A stretch of 64,000 bases of DNA from Vibrio chagasii. GTDB taxonomy: Bacteria > Pseudomonadota > Gammaproteobacteria > Enterobacterales > Vibrionaceae. This document shows, piece by piece, positions 56,318-64,000 of the stretch. Under the pieces are notes generated by a model. It was not told the DNA's origin and did no database searches. It worked only from the letters and a program-made list of their open reading frames with translations. The DNA is taken from positions 1,302,001 through 1,366,000 of the forward strand of contig NZ_AP025465.1 in assembly GCF_024347355.1 (NCBI RefSeq), read 5' to 3'. Numbering within the stretch: the first letter of the stretch is position 1; every line of letters starts with the position of its first letter. A program made the translations under genes and the position numbers.

Positions 56318-57364
56318 ATGAAAGCATATGTATTTGATGGAAAAGACAGCGCGAAATTGGAAGAACGTCCAATCCCTACAATTGAGAAGCAAAGCGATGT
56401 CATCGTAAGAATCGAGAAAACCACAATTTGTGGTACGGATTTACATATATTAAGAAATAACGTTGCGACATTTAAGCCAGGCACAATCATGGGCCATGAA
56501 GGGGTTGGTATCGTCGAAGAATGCGGTGAGTTGGTGAGTAACTTTAAGCCAGGCGATCGTGTGATCGTGTCATGTATTACTTCATGTGGTAGCTGCAAAA
56601 TGTGTCAAGTGTCTAAATTTGGTCAATGTTTAGATGGTGGCTGGCTACTTGGTAATGAAATTGATGGCTGCCAAGCGGAATACGTTCGAGTTCCTTATGG
56701 CGATACAAGCCTGCACCTTGTCCCTGACGACATCGATACAGACTCTCTGGTTTTATTGAGCGATATTTTCCCAACGGGTTACGAAGTGGGTGTATTGGAT
56801 GGTCAGGTTCAGCCGGGTTGCTCTGTTGCCGTTATTGGTTGTGGCCCCGTTGGCCTTGCAGCTCTGATGACCTCTAAGTTCTTCACTCCAAGTGAAATCT
56901 ATGCAATCGATACTAACCCTCATCGACTGCAAGTGGCTAAAGAGCTAGGTGCAACCCATGCGATCGATAACTCAGATGGCAGCGCCGTACAGCAAATTCT
57001 CGACATGACAGACGATGTGGGTGTGGATGTGGTGATTGAAGCTATTGGCATTCCTGCTGGTTGGGATATGTCTCAGAAGTTGGTGTGCCCAGGAGGCAAC
57101 ATTGCGGTGCTTGGTGTTCACGGTAAATCTGCAACGATTAACCTAGAAGACATGTGGAAACGAAACTTCACTATGACAGCTGGCATGGTTCATACCAACA
57201 CAACGCCAATGTTAATCAAGCAAATTAGAGCGGGTTATCTGGAACCTCAAAAACTGATTAGTCACCAGTTCAATTTAACAGAGTCAGAAGAAGCTTATTC
57301 AACATTTATCCATGCTTCAGACCACAAGTCGTTGAAAGTCATCATTTCTAACGATTGTTCATAA
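56318..57364 (+). CDS. Zinc-dependent alcohol dehydrogenase family protein
   Basis: A 348-residue medium-chain dehydrogenase. Catalytic zinc ligands: C38 (TTICGTDLH) and H60-E61 (GHEGVG); structural zinc ligands C90, C93, C96 and C104; Rossmann motif G175-C-G177-P-V-G180. All residues needed for activity appear present. The closest look is to primary/secondary alcohol or threonine-like dehydrogenases, but the substrate is not certain. The MFS transporter gene starts 22 bases after its stop, suggesting joint uptake and oxidation. Confidence 0.88.
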   Translation: MKAYVFDGKDSAKLEERPIPTIEKQSDVIVRIEKTTICGTDLHILRNNVATFKPGTIMGHEGVGIVEECGELVSNFKPGDRVIVSCITSCGSCKMCQVSKFGQCLDGGWLLGNEIDGCQAEYVRVPYGDTSLHLVPDDIDTDSLVLLSDIFPTGYEVGVLDGQVQPGCSVAVIGCGPVGLAALMTSKFFTPSEIYAIDTNPHRLQVAKELGATHAIDNSDGSAVQQILDMTDDVGVDVVIEAIGIPAGWDMSQKLVCPGGNIAVLGVHGKSATINLEDMWKRNFTMTAGMVHTNTTPMLIKQIRAGYLEPQKLISHQFNLTESEEAYSTFIHASDHKSLKVIISNDCS

Positions 57365-57386
57365 ACAGCGAATTGTTGAGGTTAGC

Positions 57387-58598
57387 TTGATTAGTAAACC
57401 ATTTAAAATACTCGTGATAGGTTTAATCGTGAACCTATCGATCGGTATCCTATATGTATGGGGCGTTTTCAGTGAACCTTTGGCTGAGGCGCTAGGTGTT
57501 GATCCTAAGGACGTAGATGGGCCTTACCAGACTTCCGTGTTCGCATTTTCGGTAAGTCTGTTTTTGGCTGGGGTATGGCAAGACAAAATAGGGCCAAGGA
57601 AGGTCACAATACTTGGTGTGTTTCTTGTCGGAGCGGGGCTTTTAGCGTCCGGCTATGCCTCAACATTAGCGGAATTGCAGGTTACCTTCGGGTGTATGGT
57701 CGGTGCGGGGATGGGCTTTGCTTATGCCTGTATTGGTCCGTGTACTATGAAGTGGTGGCCAGAGAACAGAAAGGGGTTGGTTAGTGGTTTAACCGCTGGT
57801 GGGTTTGCGATGGCGGCACTGTATTTGGCTCCGTTATCGACCGTTCTCATCGAACACTATGGCATTTTAGATACGTTCAAGATCCTTGGTGTCGGCTTGC
57901 TCTTTATGATCCCGATGGCTTCTCTTCTGGTCAATCCACCCAAAGGGTATGTTTCAGAAATTCCCGGAGGAAAGGCTGCTGAATATGGATCAGACGTAAA
58001 CATCCAGTGGCTAGATATGCTGAAAACCCCTCAATTTTACCAGATCTGGTTAATGTTCATGGTGTCATCAGCAGCTGGTATCATGCTCATCGGCTCTATT
58101 GGCAACGTCAGTAAATCGATAGGATTAACCGCTGAAGAAATTGCGTTAGGTATCATTTTATTAGCGATTTTTAATACCGCAGGGCGAGTGATTGGTGGGG
58201 TTGTCTTCGACAGGATAGGGCGTGTTCATACACTGGGCTTAATATTTATGTTGCAAGCGGTCAATATGGTCTTTTTTACAACCATTGAAACGACCATTCC
58301 TCTAATGATCGGTATCTCCGCAGGCGCCATGTCTTATGGTGCGTTATTTGGTGTTTTCCCTCCAGTAACAGCGGTGGATTATGGTCTGAAGACGTATGGA
58401 ACCAACTTTGGAATACTCTATTCAGCATGGGGTGTGTCAGGGTTCTTCGGAGGATTACTCGCTACCGTAGCGGGGACGGCTGAAAATACCTATTTGGCTT
58501 ACGCTGCTCTGCTGGTTTCGATCACCGTAATGAATTACCTAATGAAGCCGGTCGATAAGTCTGTGCTATTAGAAGACGAAGTTAATCTGGAATATTAA
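57387..58598 (+). CDS. MFS transporter of the OFA (oxalate/formate antiporter) family
   Basis: A 403-residue transporter with 12 spans. The N-terminal SIGILYVWGVFSEPLAEALG and DKIGPRKV/AACIGPCTMKWWPENRKGL segments in the first half are OFA marks. Family members exchange carboxylates such as oxalate or formate; the substrate here is inferred only as a small acid or related compound. The start is TTG at 57387, with GAGG five bases upstream. It is cotranscribed with the dehydrogenase. Confidence 0.86.
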   Translation: MISKPFKILVIGLIVNLSIGILYVWGVFSEPLAEALGVDPKDVDGPYQTSVFAFSVSLFLAGVWQDKIGPRKVTILGVFLVGAGLLASGYASTLAELQVTFGCMVGAGMGFAYACIGPCTMKWWPENRKGLVSGLTAGGFAMAALYLAPLSTVLIEHYGILDTFKILGVGLLFMIPMASLLVNPPKGYVSEIPGGKAAEYGSDVNIQWLDMLKTPQFYQIWLMFMVSSAAGIMLIGSIGNVSKSIGLTAEEIALGIILLAIFNTAGRVIGGVVFDRIGRVHTLGLIFMLQAVNMVFFTTIETTIPLMIGISAGAMSYGALFGVFPPVTAVDYGLKTYGTNFGILYSAWGVSGFFGGLLATVAGTAENTYLAYAALLVSITVMNYLMKPVDKSVLLEDEVNLEY

Positions 58599-58659
58599 AC
58601 GCGAGAACGGTGAGGCTCTTATTAAATTCAGAGTCTCTACCGATAACGTGTTTCCACCT

Positions 58660-58694
58660 AATGTTGGCTTGGGCAATCTAAGCCAACATTTTTA
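58660..58694 (+). terminator. Terminator after the OFA transporter
   Basis: Stem AATGTTGGCTT / AAGCCAACATT with a 9-base loop then TTTAATC. Confidence 0.8.
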
Positions 58695-58816
58695 ATCGAA
58701 TCATCGATTGCCTACCAATAATCAGCTTCAGTTTTTAGTATAACAATTGAACACGTTAGTTTGCATTATCCCTTGTTTCAGCAGGCGCTTAGGCAGCTAA
58801 TATTCCTTGCTTTGTG

Positions 58817-58846
58817 TTAACTCGTTCCTTTCCTTTATGCTACAAT
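58817..58846 (+). promoter_or_regulatory. Possible promoter of hrpA
   Basis: TTAACT (58817-58822) and TACAAT (58841-58846) with an 18-base spacer, about 38 bases before the hrpA start codon. Judged by eye. Confidence 0.4.
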
Positions 58847-58883
58847 CGCGCGAGTTTATATAAGAGAAAGAATAGGACACGCT

Positions 58884-61800
58884 GTGACTTCGTCTCCGGA
58901 AAAAGCAGATAAAAATAACCATGTAGCGAATACCAACGCGACATCGGACTCTGCTGCTGATCAAGCTAATCAAAAAAAGCAAAACAACAAACAACAAGCA
59001 CCTAAAGCAAGCGCATCTCAAAATAGCCCAGCCTCTCTTCGTAAGGCCTTAAATGAGTGCATGATGCGCGACCGCTTCCGTCTAAGTAAGCGTATTTCTG
59101 GTGCAAGCCGTATTAAGAACGAAAAATCTAAGCATGCTGTTTTCGATGAAATCGCATTAGACATTGCCCAATCGATGATGACGGCAACCCAGCGTGCTGC
59201 GCAAAAACCTACCATTGAATACCCAGAAATTCTCCCTGTTAGCCAAAAGCGTGATGATATTGCGAAAGCCATTGAAGAAAACCAAGTGGTTATCGTGGCG
59301 GGTGAAACGGGTTCGGGTAAAACCACTCAGCTTCCTAAGATCTGTTCTGAGCTTGGCCGTGGTCGCTTTGGCCTAATTGGTCATACTCAGCCGCGTCGTC
59401 TTGCTGCGCGTTCGGTTGCGAACCGTATTGCCGAAGAGATGGAAACCCAGTTGGGTGAATTTGTTGGTTATAAGGTTCGATTCAACGACCAGATTTCTGA
59501 CAACACACAAATCAAACTGATGACCGACGGTATTCTACTGGCGGAGATTCAACACGACCGTTTCTTAAATCAGTACGACACCATCATTATCGATGAAGCG
59601 CACGAACGTAGCCTGAACATCGATTTCATCATGGGTTACCTGAAAGAGTTGCTACCAAAGCGTCCTGATCTAAAAGTGATCATCACGTCGGCAACCATCG
59701 ACCCAGAGCGTTTCTCTAAGCACTTCGACAATGCACCAATCATTGAAGTGTCGGGCCGTACTTACCCTGTAGATACGCGCTACCGTCCATTAGGTGGTGA
59801 CGACAGCGATTCTGATCGTGACCAAATGGAAGGTATCTTCGAAGCGGTTGATGAGCTGTGTGATGAAGGCTTAGGCGACATCCTGATCTTCATGAATGGT
59901 GAGCGTGAAATTCGTGATACTGCGGACGCACTAAGTAAGCGTAATCTGCGTGATACCGAGATTGTACCGTTGTACGCGCGTCTTTCGGCAGGTGAGCAGA
60001 ACCGTATCTTCCAGTCTCATACTGGTCGACGCATCGTGCTGGCAACCAACGTGGCAGAAACCTCGTTAACGGTTCCGGGCATCAAGTACGTAATCGACCC
60101 GGGTACGGCGCGCATTAGCCGCTATAGCTACCGCACCAAAGTACAACGTCTACCGATTGAGCCGATTTCTCAAGCGAGTGCGAACCAGCGTAAAGGTCGT
60201 TGTGGTCGTGTTGCTGAAGGTATCTGTATTCGCTTGTACTCTGAAGAAGATTTCGAGTCACGCCCAGAGTTTACCGATCCTGAGATCCTGCGTACCAACC
60301 TAGCGTCTGTAATCCTTCAGATGACAGCACTAGGCTTGGGCGATATTCAAGCCTTCCCATTCGTTGAAGCGCCAGATAAGCGCAACATTCAAGATGGTGT
60401 AAGGCTGCTCGAAGAGCTAGGTGCGATTGCATCGGGCAAGCCAAGTAATAAGAACAAGAACCAAGGCGACGATACTAAGAAGCTAACGGCAATTGGTCGT
60501 AAGCTGTCTAAGCTACCGATCGACCCGCGTTTAGCGCGCATGGTTATCGAAGCGCCAAACAACCGCTGTCTACACGAAGTGATGGTTATTGCGTCTGCGC
60601 TTTCAATCCAAGACCCGCGAGAACGTCCATCAGACAAACAGCAATCGTCTGACGACAAGCACAAGCGTTTCTTCGATAAAGACTCAGACTTCATCACTTT
60701 TGTGAACCTATGGGACTACATCAAGAAGCAGCAAAAAGCGCTGTCGAGTAACCAGTTCCGTAAACAGTGTAAGCAAGATTACCTGAACTACCTGCGTATT
60801 CGTGAGTGGCAAGATGTGTACTTCCAAATTCACCAAGCGATGCGTGAATTGGATACCAAGCTCAACGATGAGCCGGGTAGTTACGATGGCATTCACCAGT
60901 CGTTGCTATCAGGTTTGCTTTCTCACATTGGTATGAAAGACCAAGAGAAGAATGAATACCAAGGTGCGCGTAATGCACGCTTCCATATCTTCCCTGCGTC
61001 TGGCCTATTTAAGAAGCAGCCTAAGTGGATCATGTCTGCTGAGCTGGTGGAAACCTCAAAACTTTGGGGTCGTGTGATTGCTAAAATTCAGCCTGAGTGG
61101 ATTGAACCGTTAGCGAAGCACCTAATCAAGCGCAGCTACAGTGAACCACACTGGTCGAAGAAACAAGCGGCGGTAATGGCGCACGAAAAAGTGATGCTTT
61201 ACGGAATCCCGATTGTTCCTAAACGCCTAGTGAACTATGGCGCGATTGACCCAACCATCAGTCGTGAGTTGTTTGTACGCAGCGCATTGGTTGAAGGCGA
61301 GTGGGAAACTAAGCACGCGTTCTTCAAACAGAACCGCAAGCTTCTCCAAGAAGTGGAAGAGCTAGAGCATAAATCCCGTCGTCGTGACATCTTGATCGAT
61401 GATGATGAACTGTTTGAATTCTACGATCAGCGTGTAGGCGAAGAGGTGGTTTCAGGCCGTCACTTTGATACTTGGTGGAAGAAAACCAGCAAAGAGACCC
61501 CAGAGCTACTTAACTTCGAGAAATCGATGCTGTTCCGCGGTGATGCAAGCCACGTTACTGATTTAGACTATCCGAACTTCTGGCACCAAAATGGCCTGAA
61601 ATTAAAACTGAGTTACCAGTTTGAGCCGGGCGATGACAACGATGGTGTAACGGTTCACATTCCGCTGCCTATCTTGAACCAAATCGACCAGAACGGTTTT
61701 GATTGGCAGATCCCAGGCCTACGTCAGGAATTGGTGGTTAGCCTAATCAAGTCACTACCAAAGATGTTACGACGTAACTTTGTGCCTGCGCCAAATTATG

Positions 61801-62924
61801 CCGATGCGTTCTTGGCTCGTGTGACACCACTTGAAGCGCCGCTACTGGATTCTCTTGAGAAAGAGCTACGCCGCATGACGGGTGTAGAAGTGGTACGAGA
61901 TGATTGGAAGTTAGACCAGATTCCAGAGCACTTAAAGGTAACATTCCGTGCGGTGGATCATCGCAAACGTAAGTTGAAAGAACACAAAGACTTACATGAA
62001 CTGAAAGAGAGCCTGAAAGACAAAGTTCAAGAGACGCTTTCTAAAGTTGCGGATGACGATATCGAGCAGCAAAACCTGCATACGTGGAGCTTTGGTGAGT
62101 TACCAAAAGTTTACCAACAGAAGCGCGGTGGCTACGATGTAAAAGCCTTCCCAGCGTTGGTGGATACCAAAGACAGCGTAGAGATCAAACTGTTCGAGAC
62201 GGAACAAGAGCAGATCTCAGCAATGAAATCGGGTCAGCGTCGTTTGATCTTGTTGAACGTGCCGTCGCCAATCAAATACTTGCACTCGAACTTACCGAAT
62301 AAATCGAAACTTGGCTTGTACTTCAACCCATACGGCAAGGTTCTCGATCTTATCGATGACTGTATCGCTTGTGGTATTGATAAGCTGATCGAAGAGAAGG
62401 GCGGTTTGGTTTGGGAACCAGAGCAGTTTGAAGCATTGAAAGAATACGTACGTGCAGAGTTGGGTGATACCGTGGTTGAGATTGCTCAACAGGTAGAAAC
62501 TATCCTTACTACGGCATTCAGCATCAGCAAGAAGTTGAAGGGGCGTGTTGATCTTTCTATGGCATTTGCACTTTCTGACATAAAAGCTCAGGTAGAAGGT
62601 TTGATTTTTAAGGGTTTTGCCACAGAATGTGGATGGAAACGCTTGCCAGATATCCTACGCTATATGAAGGCAATCGAACGCCGCATGGAGAAGCTGCCAA
62701 TTGACCCTAACAAAGATCGTTTGCATATGATCAAAGTTGAGTCAGTAATGAATGATTACAAAGAGCTGCTGAATAAAATTCCAAAAGGGATCGCGGTACC
62801 AGAAAACGTAAAAGAGGTGCGTTGGATGATAGAAGAGCTTCGTGTAAGCTTCTTCGCACAGCAACTCGGTACGCCTTATCCAGTGTCAGATAAGCGTGTT
62901 AAAAACGCAATCGATGCTTGCTAA
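58884..62924 (+). CDS. hrpA: ATP-dependent RNA helicase HrpA
   Basis: A 1346-residue DEAH helicase, close to E. coli HrpA (1300). A Gln/Ala/Ser-rich N-terminal tail (1-50) is followed by the helicase core with Walker A GETGSGKT at 140-147, DEAH at 237-240, SAT at about 268 and QRKGRCGR near 430; then the helicase-associated domain, OB region and a long C-terminal part. HrpA helps to free stalled ribosomes and remodel mRNA. The start is GTG with AGGA a few bases before. A weak hairpin follows the stop codon. Confidence 0.95.
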   Translation: MTSSPEKADKNNHVANTNATSDSAADQANQKKQNNKQQAPKASASQNSPASLRKALNECMMRDRFRLSKRISGASRIKNEKSKHAVFDEIALDIAQSMMTATQRAAQKPTIEYPEILPVSQKRDDIAKAIEENQVVIVAGETGSGKTTQLPKICSELGRGRFGLIGHTQPRRLAARSVANRIAEEMETQLGEFVGYKVRFNDQISDNTQIKLMTDGILLAEIQHDRFLNQYDTIIIDEAHERSLNIDFIMGYLKELLPKRPDLKVIITSATIDPERFSKHFDNAPIIEVSGRTYPVDTRYRPLGGDDSDSDRDQMEGIFEAVDELCDEGLGDILIFMNGEREIRDTADALSKRNLRDTEIVPLYARLSAGEQNRIFQSHTGRRIVLATNVAETSLTVPGIKYVIDPGTARISRYSYRTKVQRLPIEPISQASANQRKGRCGRVAEGICIRLYSEEDFESRPEFTDPEILRTNLASVILQMTALGLGDIQAFPFVEAPDKRNIQDGVRLLEELGAIASGKPSNKNKNQGDDTKKLTAIGRKLSKLPIDPRLARMVIEAPNNRCLHEVMVIASALSIQDPRERPSDKQQSSDDKHKRFFDKDSDFITFVNLWDYIKKQQKALSSNQFRKQCKQDYLNYLRIREWQDVYFQIHQAMRELDTKLNDEPGSYDGIHQSLLSGLLSHIGMKDQEKNEYQGARNARFHIFPASGLFKKQPKWIMSAELVETSKLWGRVIAKIQPEWIEPLAKHLIKRSYSEPHWSKKQAAVMAHEKVMLYGIPIVPKRLVNYGAIDPTISRELFVRSALVEGEWETKHAFFKQNRKLLQEVEELEHKSRRRDILIDDDELFEFYDQRVGEEVVSGRHFDTWWKKTSKETPELLNFEKSMLFRGDASHVTDLDYPNFWHQNGLKLKLSYQFEPGDDNDGVTVHIPLPILNQIDQNGFDWQIPGLRQELVVSLIKSLPKMLRRNFVPAPNYADAFLARVTPLEAPLLDSLEKELRRMTGVEVVRDDWKLDQIPEHLKVTFRAVDHRKRKLKEHKDLHELKESLKDKVQETLSKVADDDIEQQNLHTWSFGELPKVYQQKRGGYDVKAFPALVDTKDSVEIKLFETEQEQISAMKSGQRRLILLNVPSPIKYLHSNLPNKSKLGLYFNPYGKVLDLIDDCIACGIDKLIEEKGGLVWEPEQFEALKEYVRAELGDTVVEIAQQVETILTTAFSISKKLKGRVDLSMAFALSDIKAQVEGLIFKGFATECGWKRLPDILRYMKAIERRMEKLPIDPNKDRLHMIKVESVMNDYKELLNKIPKGIAVPENVKEVRWMIEELRVSFFAQQLGTPYPVSDKRVKNAIDAC

Positions 62925-62946
62925 AGGAATAATGCTAGACGCAATG

Positions 62947-62975
62947 GCAAGGTTTGGGTATAAATCTTGCTTATT
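62947..62975 (+). terminator. Weak terminator-like hairpin after hrpA
   Basis: GCAAGGTTT pairs with AAATCTTGC (one G-U pair), loop GGGTAT, then TTATT. Confidence 0.45.
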
Positions 62976-63067
62976 GCATTACTAATTGAATAGTTATTAC
63001 ATACAGGGCGACTTGGTGGCAATTTATTACCACTCAAGGCCTGCCACTAGGACGAAAAAGGTCGAAT

Positions 63068-63562
63068 ATGAAAAAAACGTTATTGGCACTAGCACTGCTA
63101 GGTGCATCTTCAACAGCAATGGCTGATTCTTGGTTGTACGGCGGTGTAATGGGTGGTCAAAACTCATTAGGTAACGAAGAAGAAACAGCAATGGGTATCC
63201 ATGTGGGTACAGGTATCCTGCCACTTATCGGTGTTGAAGCGGGTTACTGGGATCTAGGCTCTTTCGACAGCGTTAAGTACGGTAACCGTAATCTTACAAA
63301 CCTAGATGCGAGCACTGCTTACCTAGCAATCAAACCAAGCATCGACTTCGGTCCTCTTCACGTATACGCGAAAGGTGGTCTTCACTCATACGAGCTGAAA
63401 GGCGACAACTTCAAGCAAGACGACGTTGATATCATGTACGGCGTAGGCGCAGAATACTTCATCTTTGGTCCTCTATCTGTAGGCGCTAGCTACCAAAACT
63501 TCAAAATGAAAGATGACGACTCTGGCGTATTCACGCTAAACGCAACTATTCACCTACTGTAA
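63068..63562 (+). CDS. Small outer-membrane beta-barrel protein
   Basis: A 164-residue protein with a textbook signal peptide (MKKTLLALALLGASSTAMA, cleavage before DSWLYG) and eight aromatic strands, ending NATIHLL. It resembles OmpA-like porin-family barrels (GVEAGYWDLGSF, GPLSVGASYQNF). A partial palindrome GTGG-AAT / ATT-CCAC at 63014-63031 lies in its upstream region and might be an operator. The ligand is unknown. It ends at a terminator shared with the last gene. Confidence 0.78.
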   Translation: MKKTLLALALLGASSTAMADSWLYGGVMGGQNSLGNEEETAMGIHVGTGILPLIGVEAGYWDLGSFDSVKYGNRNLTNLDASTAYLAIKPSIDFGPLHVYAKGGLHSYELKGDNFKQDDVDIMYGVGAEYFIFGPLSVGASYQNFKMKDDDSGVFTLNATIHLL

Positions 63563-63625
63563 CTACTCAGTAAGGCGATCGTAAATAACGGTTGTTTAGT
63601 CGCTAAAGAGTTCGTAAGAATTCAT

Positions 63626-63657
63626 AAAAAATGCCAGCTTAATTGCTGGCATTTTTG
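63626..63657 (+). terminator. Bidirectional terminator after the small barrel gene
   Basis: Stem AAAAATGCCAGC / GCTGGCATTTTT, loop TTAATT. It serves two convergent genes. Confidence 0.9.
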
Positions 63658-63696
63658 TATCTGTTCATTGTGTTTTTCACACTAGAAAGCGAGTGG

Positions 63697-64000
63697 CTAT
63701 TTCTTGCTGTTGAGAATCTGTTGGATTCTTGGATTCAGCGCTTTACCGTGTTTGCTTTCGTACTCTTCACGCTTCAAATCGTTCAAGTTCTTCACTGAGT
63801 TAGCGGCAAGTAGGAATTGTGGTAATTCCGTTTCAAGCATGCCTTTCTCGTCTAAACGCTTCGCTTCCAAGTAGTACTTTTTAAACAGGCCATCTAGCTT
63901 GTTTTCTGCTGTTCGCTTCAAGTCATATAGCTTGTTTTGAATCAGCCATTTCTCAATCTTGTTCGCAGCGGTGCGAGACAATACTCGAATGCGGCTATCC
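63697..64000 (-). CDS. Hypothetical protein, 5' end cut by window
   Basis: Only the C-terminal part is seen. The frame is open to the right edge; a TTG at 63981 is not a credible start, since the codons upstream continue D-S-R-I-R-V. The visible part is helical and highly charged (KIEKWLIQNKLYDLKRTAENKLDG, LNPRIQQILNSKK). I cannot name it; it is probably the end of a larger protein. Confidence 0.6.
   Translation of the reverse strand, partial: DSRIRVLSRTAANKIEKWLIQNKLYDLKRTAENKLDGLFKKYYLEAKRLDEKGMLETELPQFLLAANSVKNLNDLKREEYESKHGKALNPRIQQILNSKK

Noticed and set aside
1..64000. CRISPR arrays, insertion sequences, tRNA or rRNA genes, phage genes
   Set aside because: No regularly spaced repeats, transposase or integrase motifs, or tRNA cloverleaf were noticed on either strand.

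Overview
The window reads as chromosomal DNA of a marine gammaproteobacterium of the genus Vibrio, probably close to the Splendidus clade. The genus call rests on recognisable proteins and gene order (serC, asnS, sdaC-sdaA, class I fumarase, ycjX-ycjF-tyrR, hrpA, an H-NOX with a hybrid kinase, a ToxR-like membrane regulator). The clade is an inference. The GC content looks moderate, genes are dense, many convergent pairs share a bidirectional terminator, and no tRNA, rRNA, insertion sequence, prophage or CRISPR array was seen. Both ends cut through genes.

Layout: 1-5 kb holds a truncated YdgA-like protein, serC, an AraC regulator, a small protein and a YiiM-type MOSC protein. 4.5-11 kb holds a DnaQ-like exonuclease paired with a cNMP/CBS/nucleotidyltransferase protein, an outer-membrane barrel, an aspartate/aromatic aminotransferase and a membrane HD-GYP protein. 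11-19 kb holds a MocR-type regulator, asnS, a SulP anion transporter and a chemoreceptor with a c-type heme motif. 19-24.5 kb is an amino-acid region: a TyrP-like permease behind an aromatic-rich leader ORF, then serine deaminase and serine transporter with an internal terminator, then a NudL hydrolase. 24.8-30.3 kb holds H-NOX plus hybrid kinase, pabB and fumarase. 30.4-36.2 kb is ycjX-ycjF-tyrR-acetyltransferase, with a perfect palindrome that resembles a TyrR box in front of tyrR.

36-46 kb holds two diguanylate cyclases around a DUF2760-Hsp70-Hsp70 operon. 46-51.4 kb is the most accessory-looking part: a lipoprotein/LruC-domain secreted pair, then two exported ABM-like proteins followed by a membrane regulator with a ToxR layout and an overlapping small membrane partner with a ToxS layout. 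51.4-64 kb holds a TerB protein, a PhoD-like phosphatase, outer-membrane proteins, an alcohol dehydrogenase with an OFA-family transporter, and hrpA.

The best candidates for an undescribed system are (1) the ToxRS-like module at 48.9-51.4 kb, where an 11-base motif recurs in front of both the ABM genes and the regulator, and (2) the Tyr/Phe-rich leader ORF in front of the TyrP-like permease, which suggests nascent-peptide sensing of aromatic amino acids. All functional statements come from reading the sequence and from family knowledge; no searches were run.
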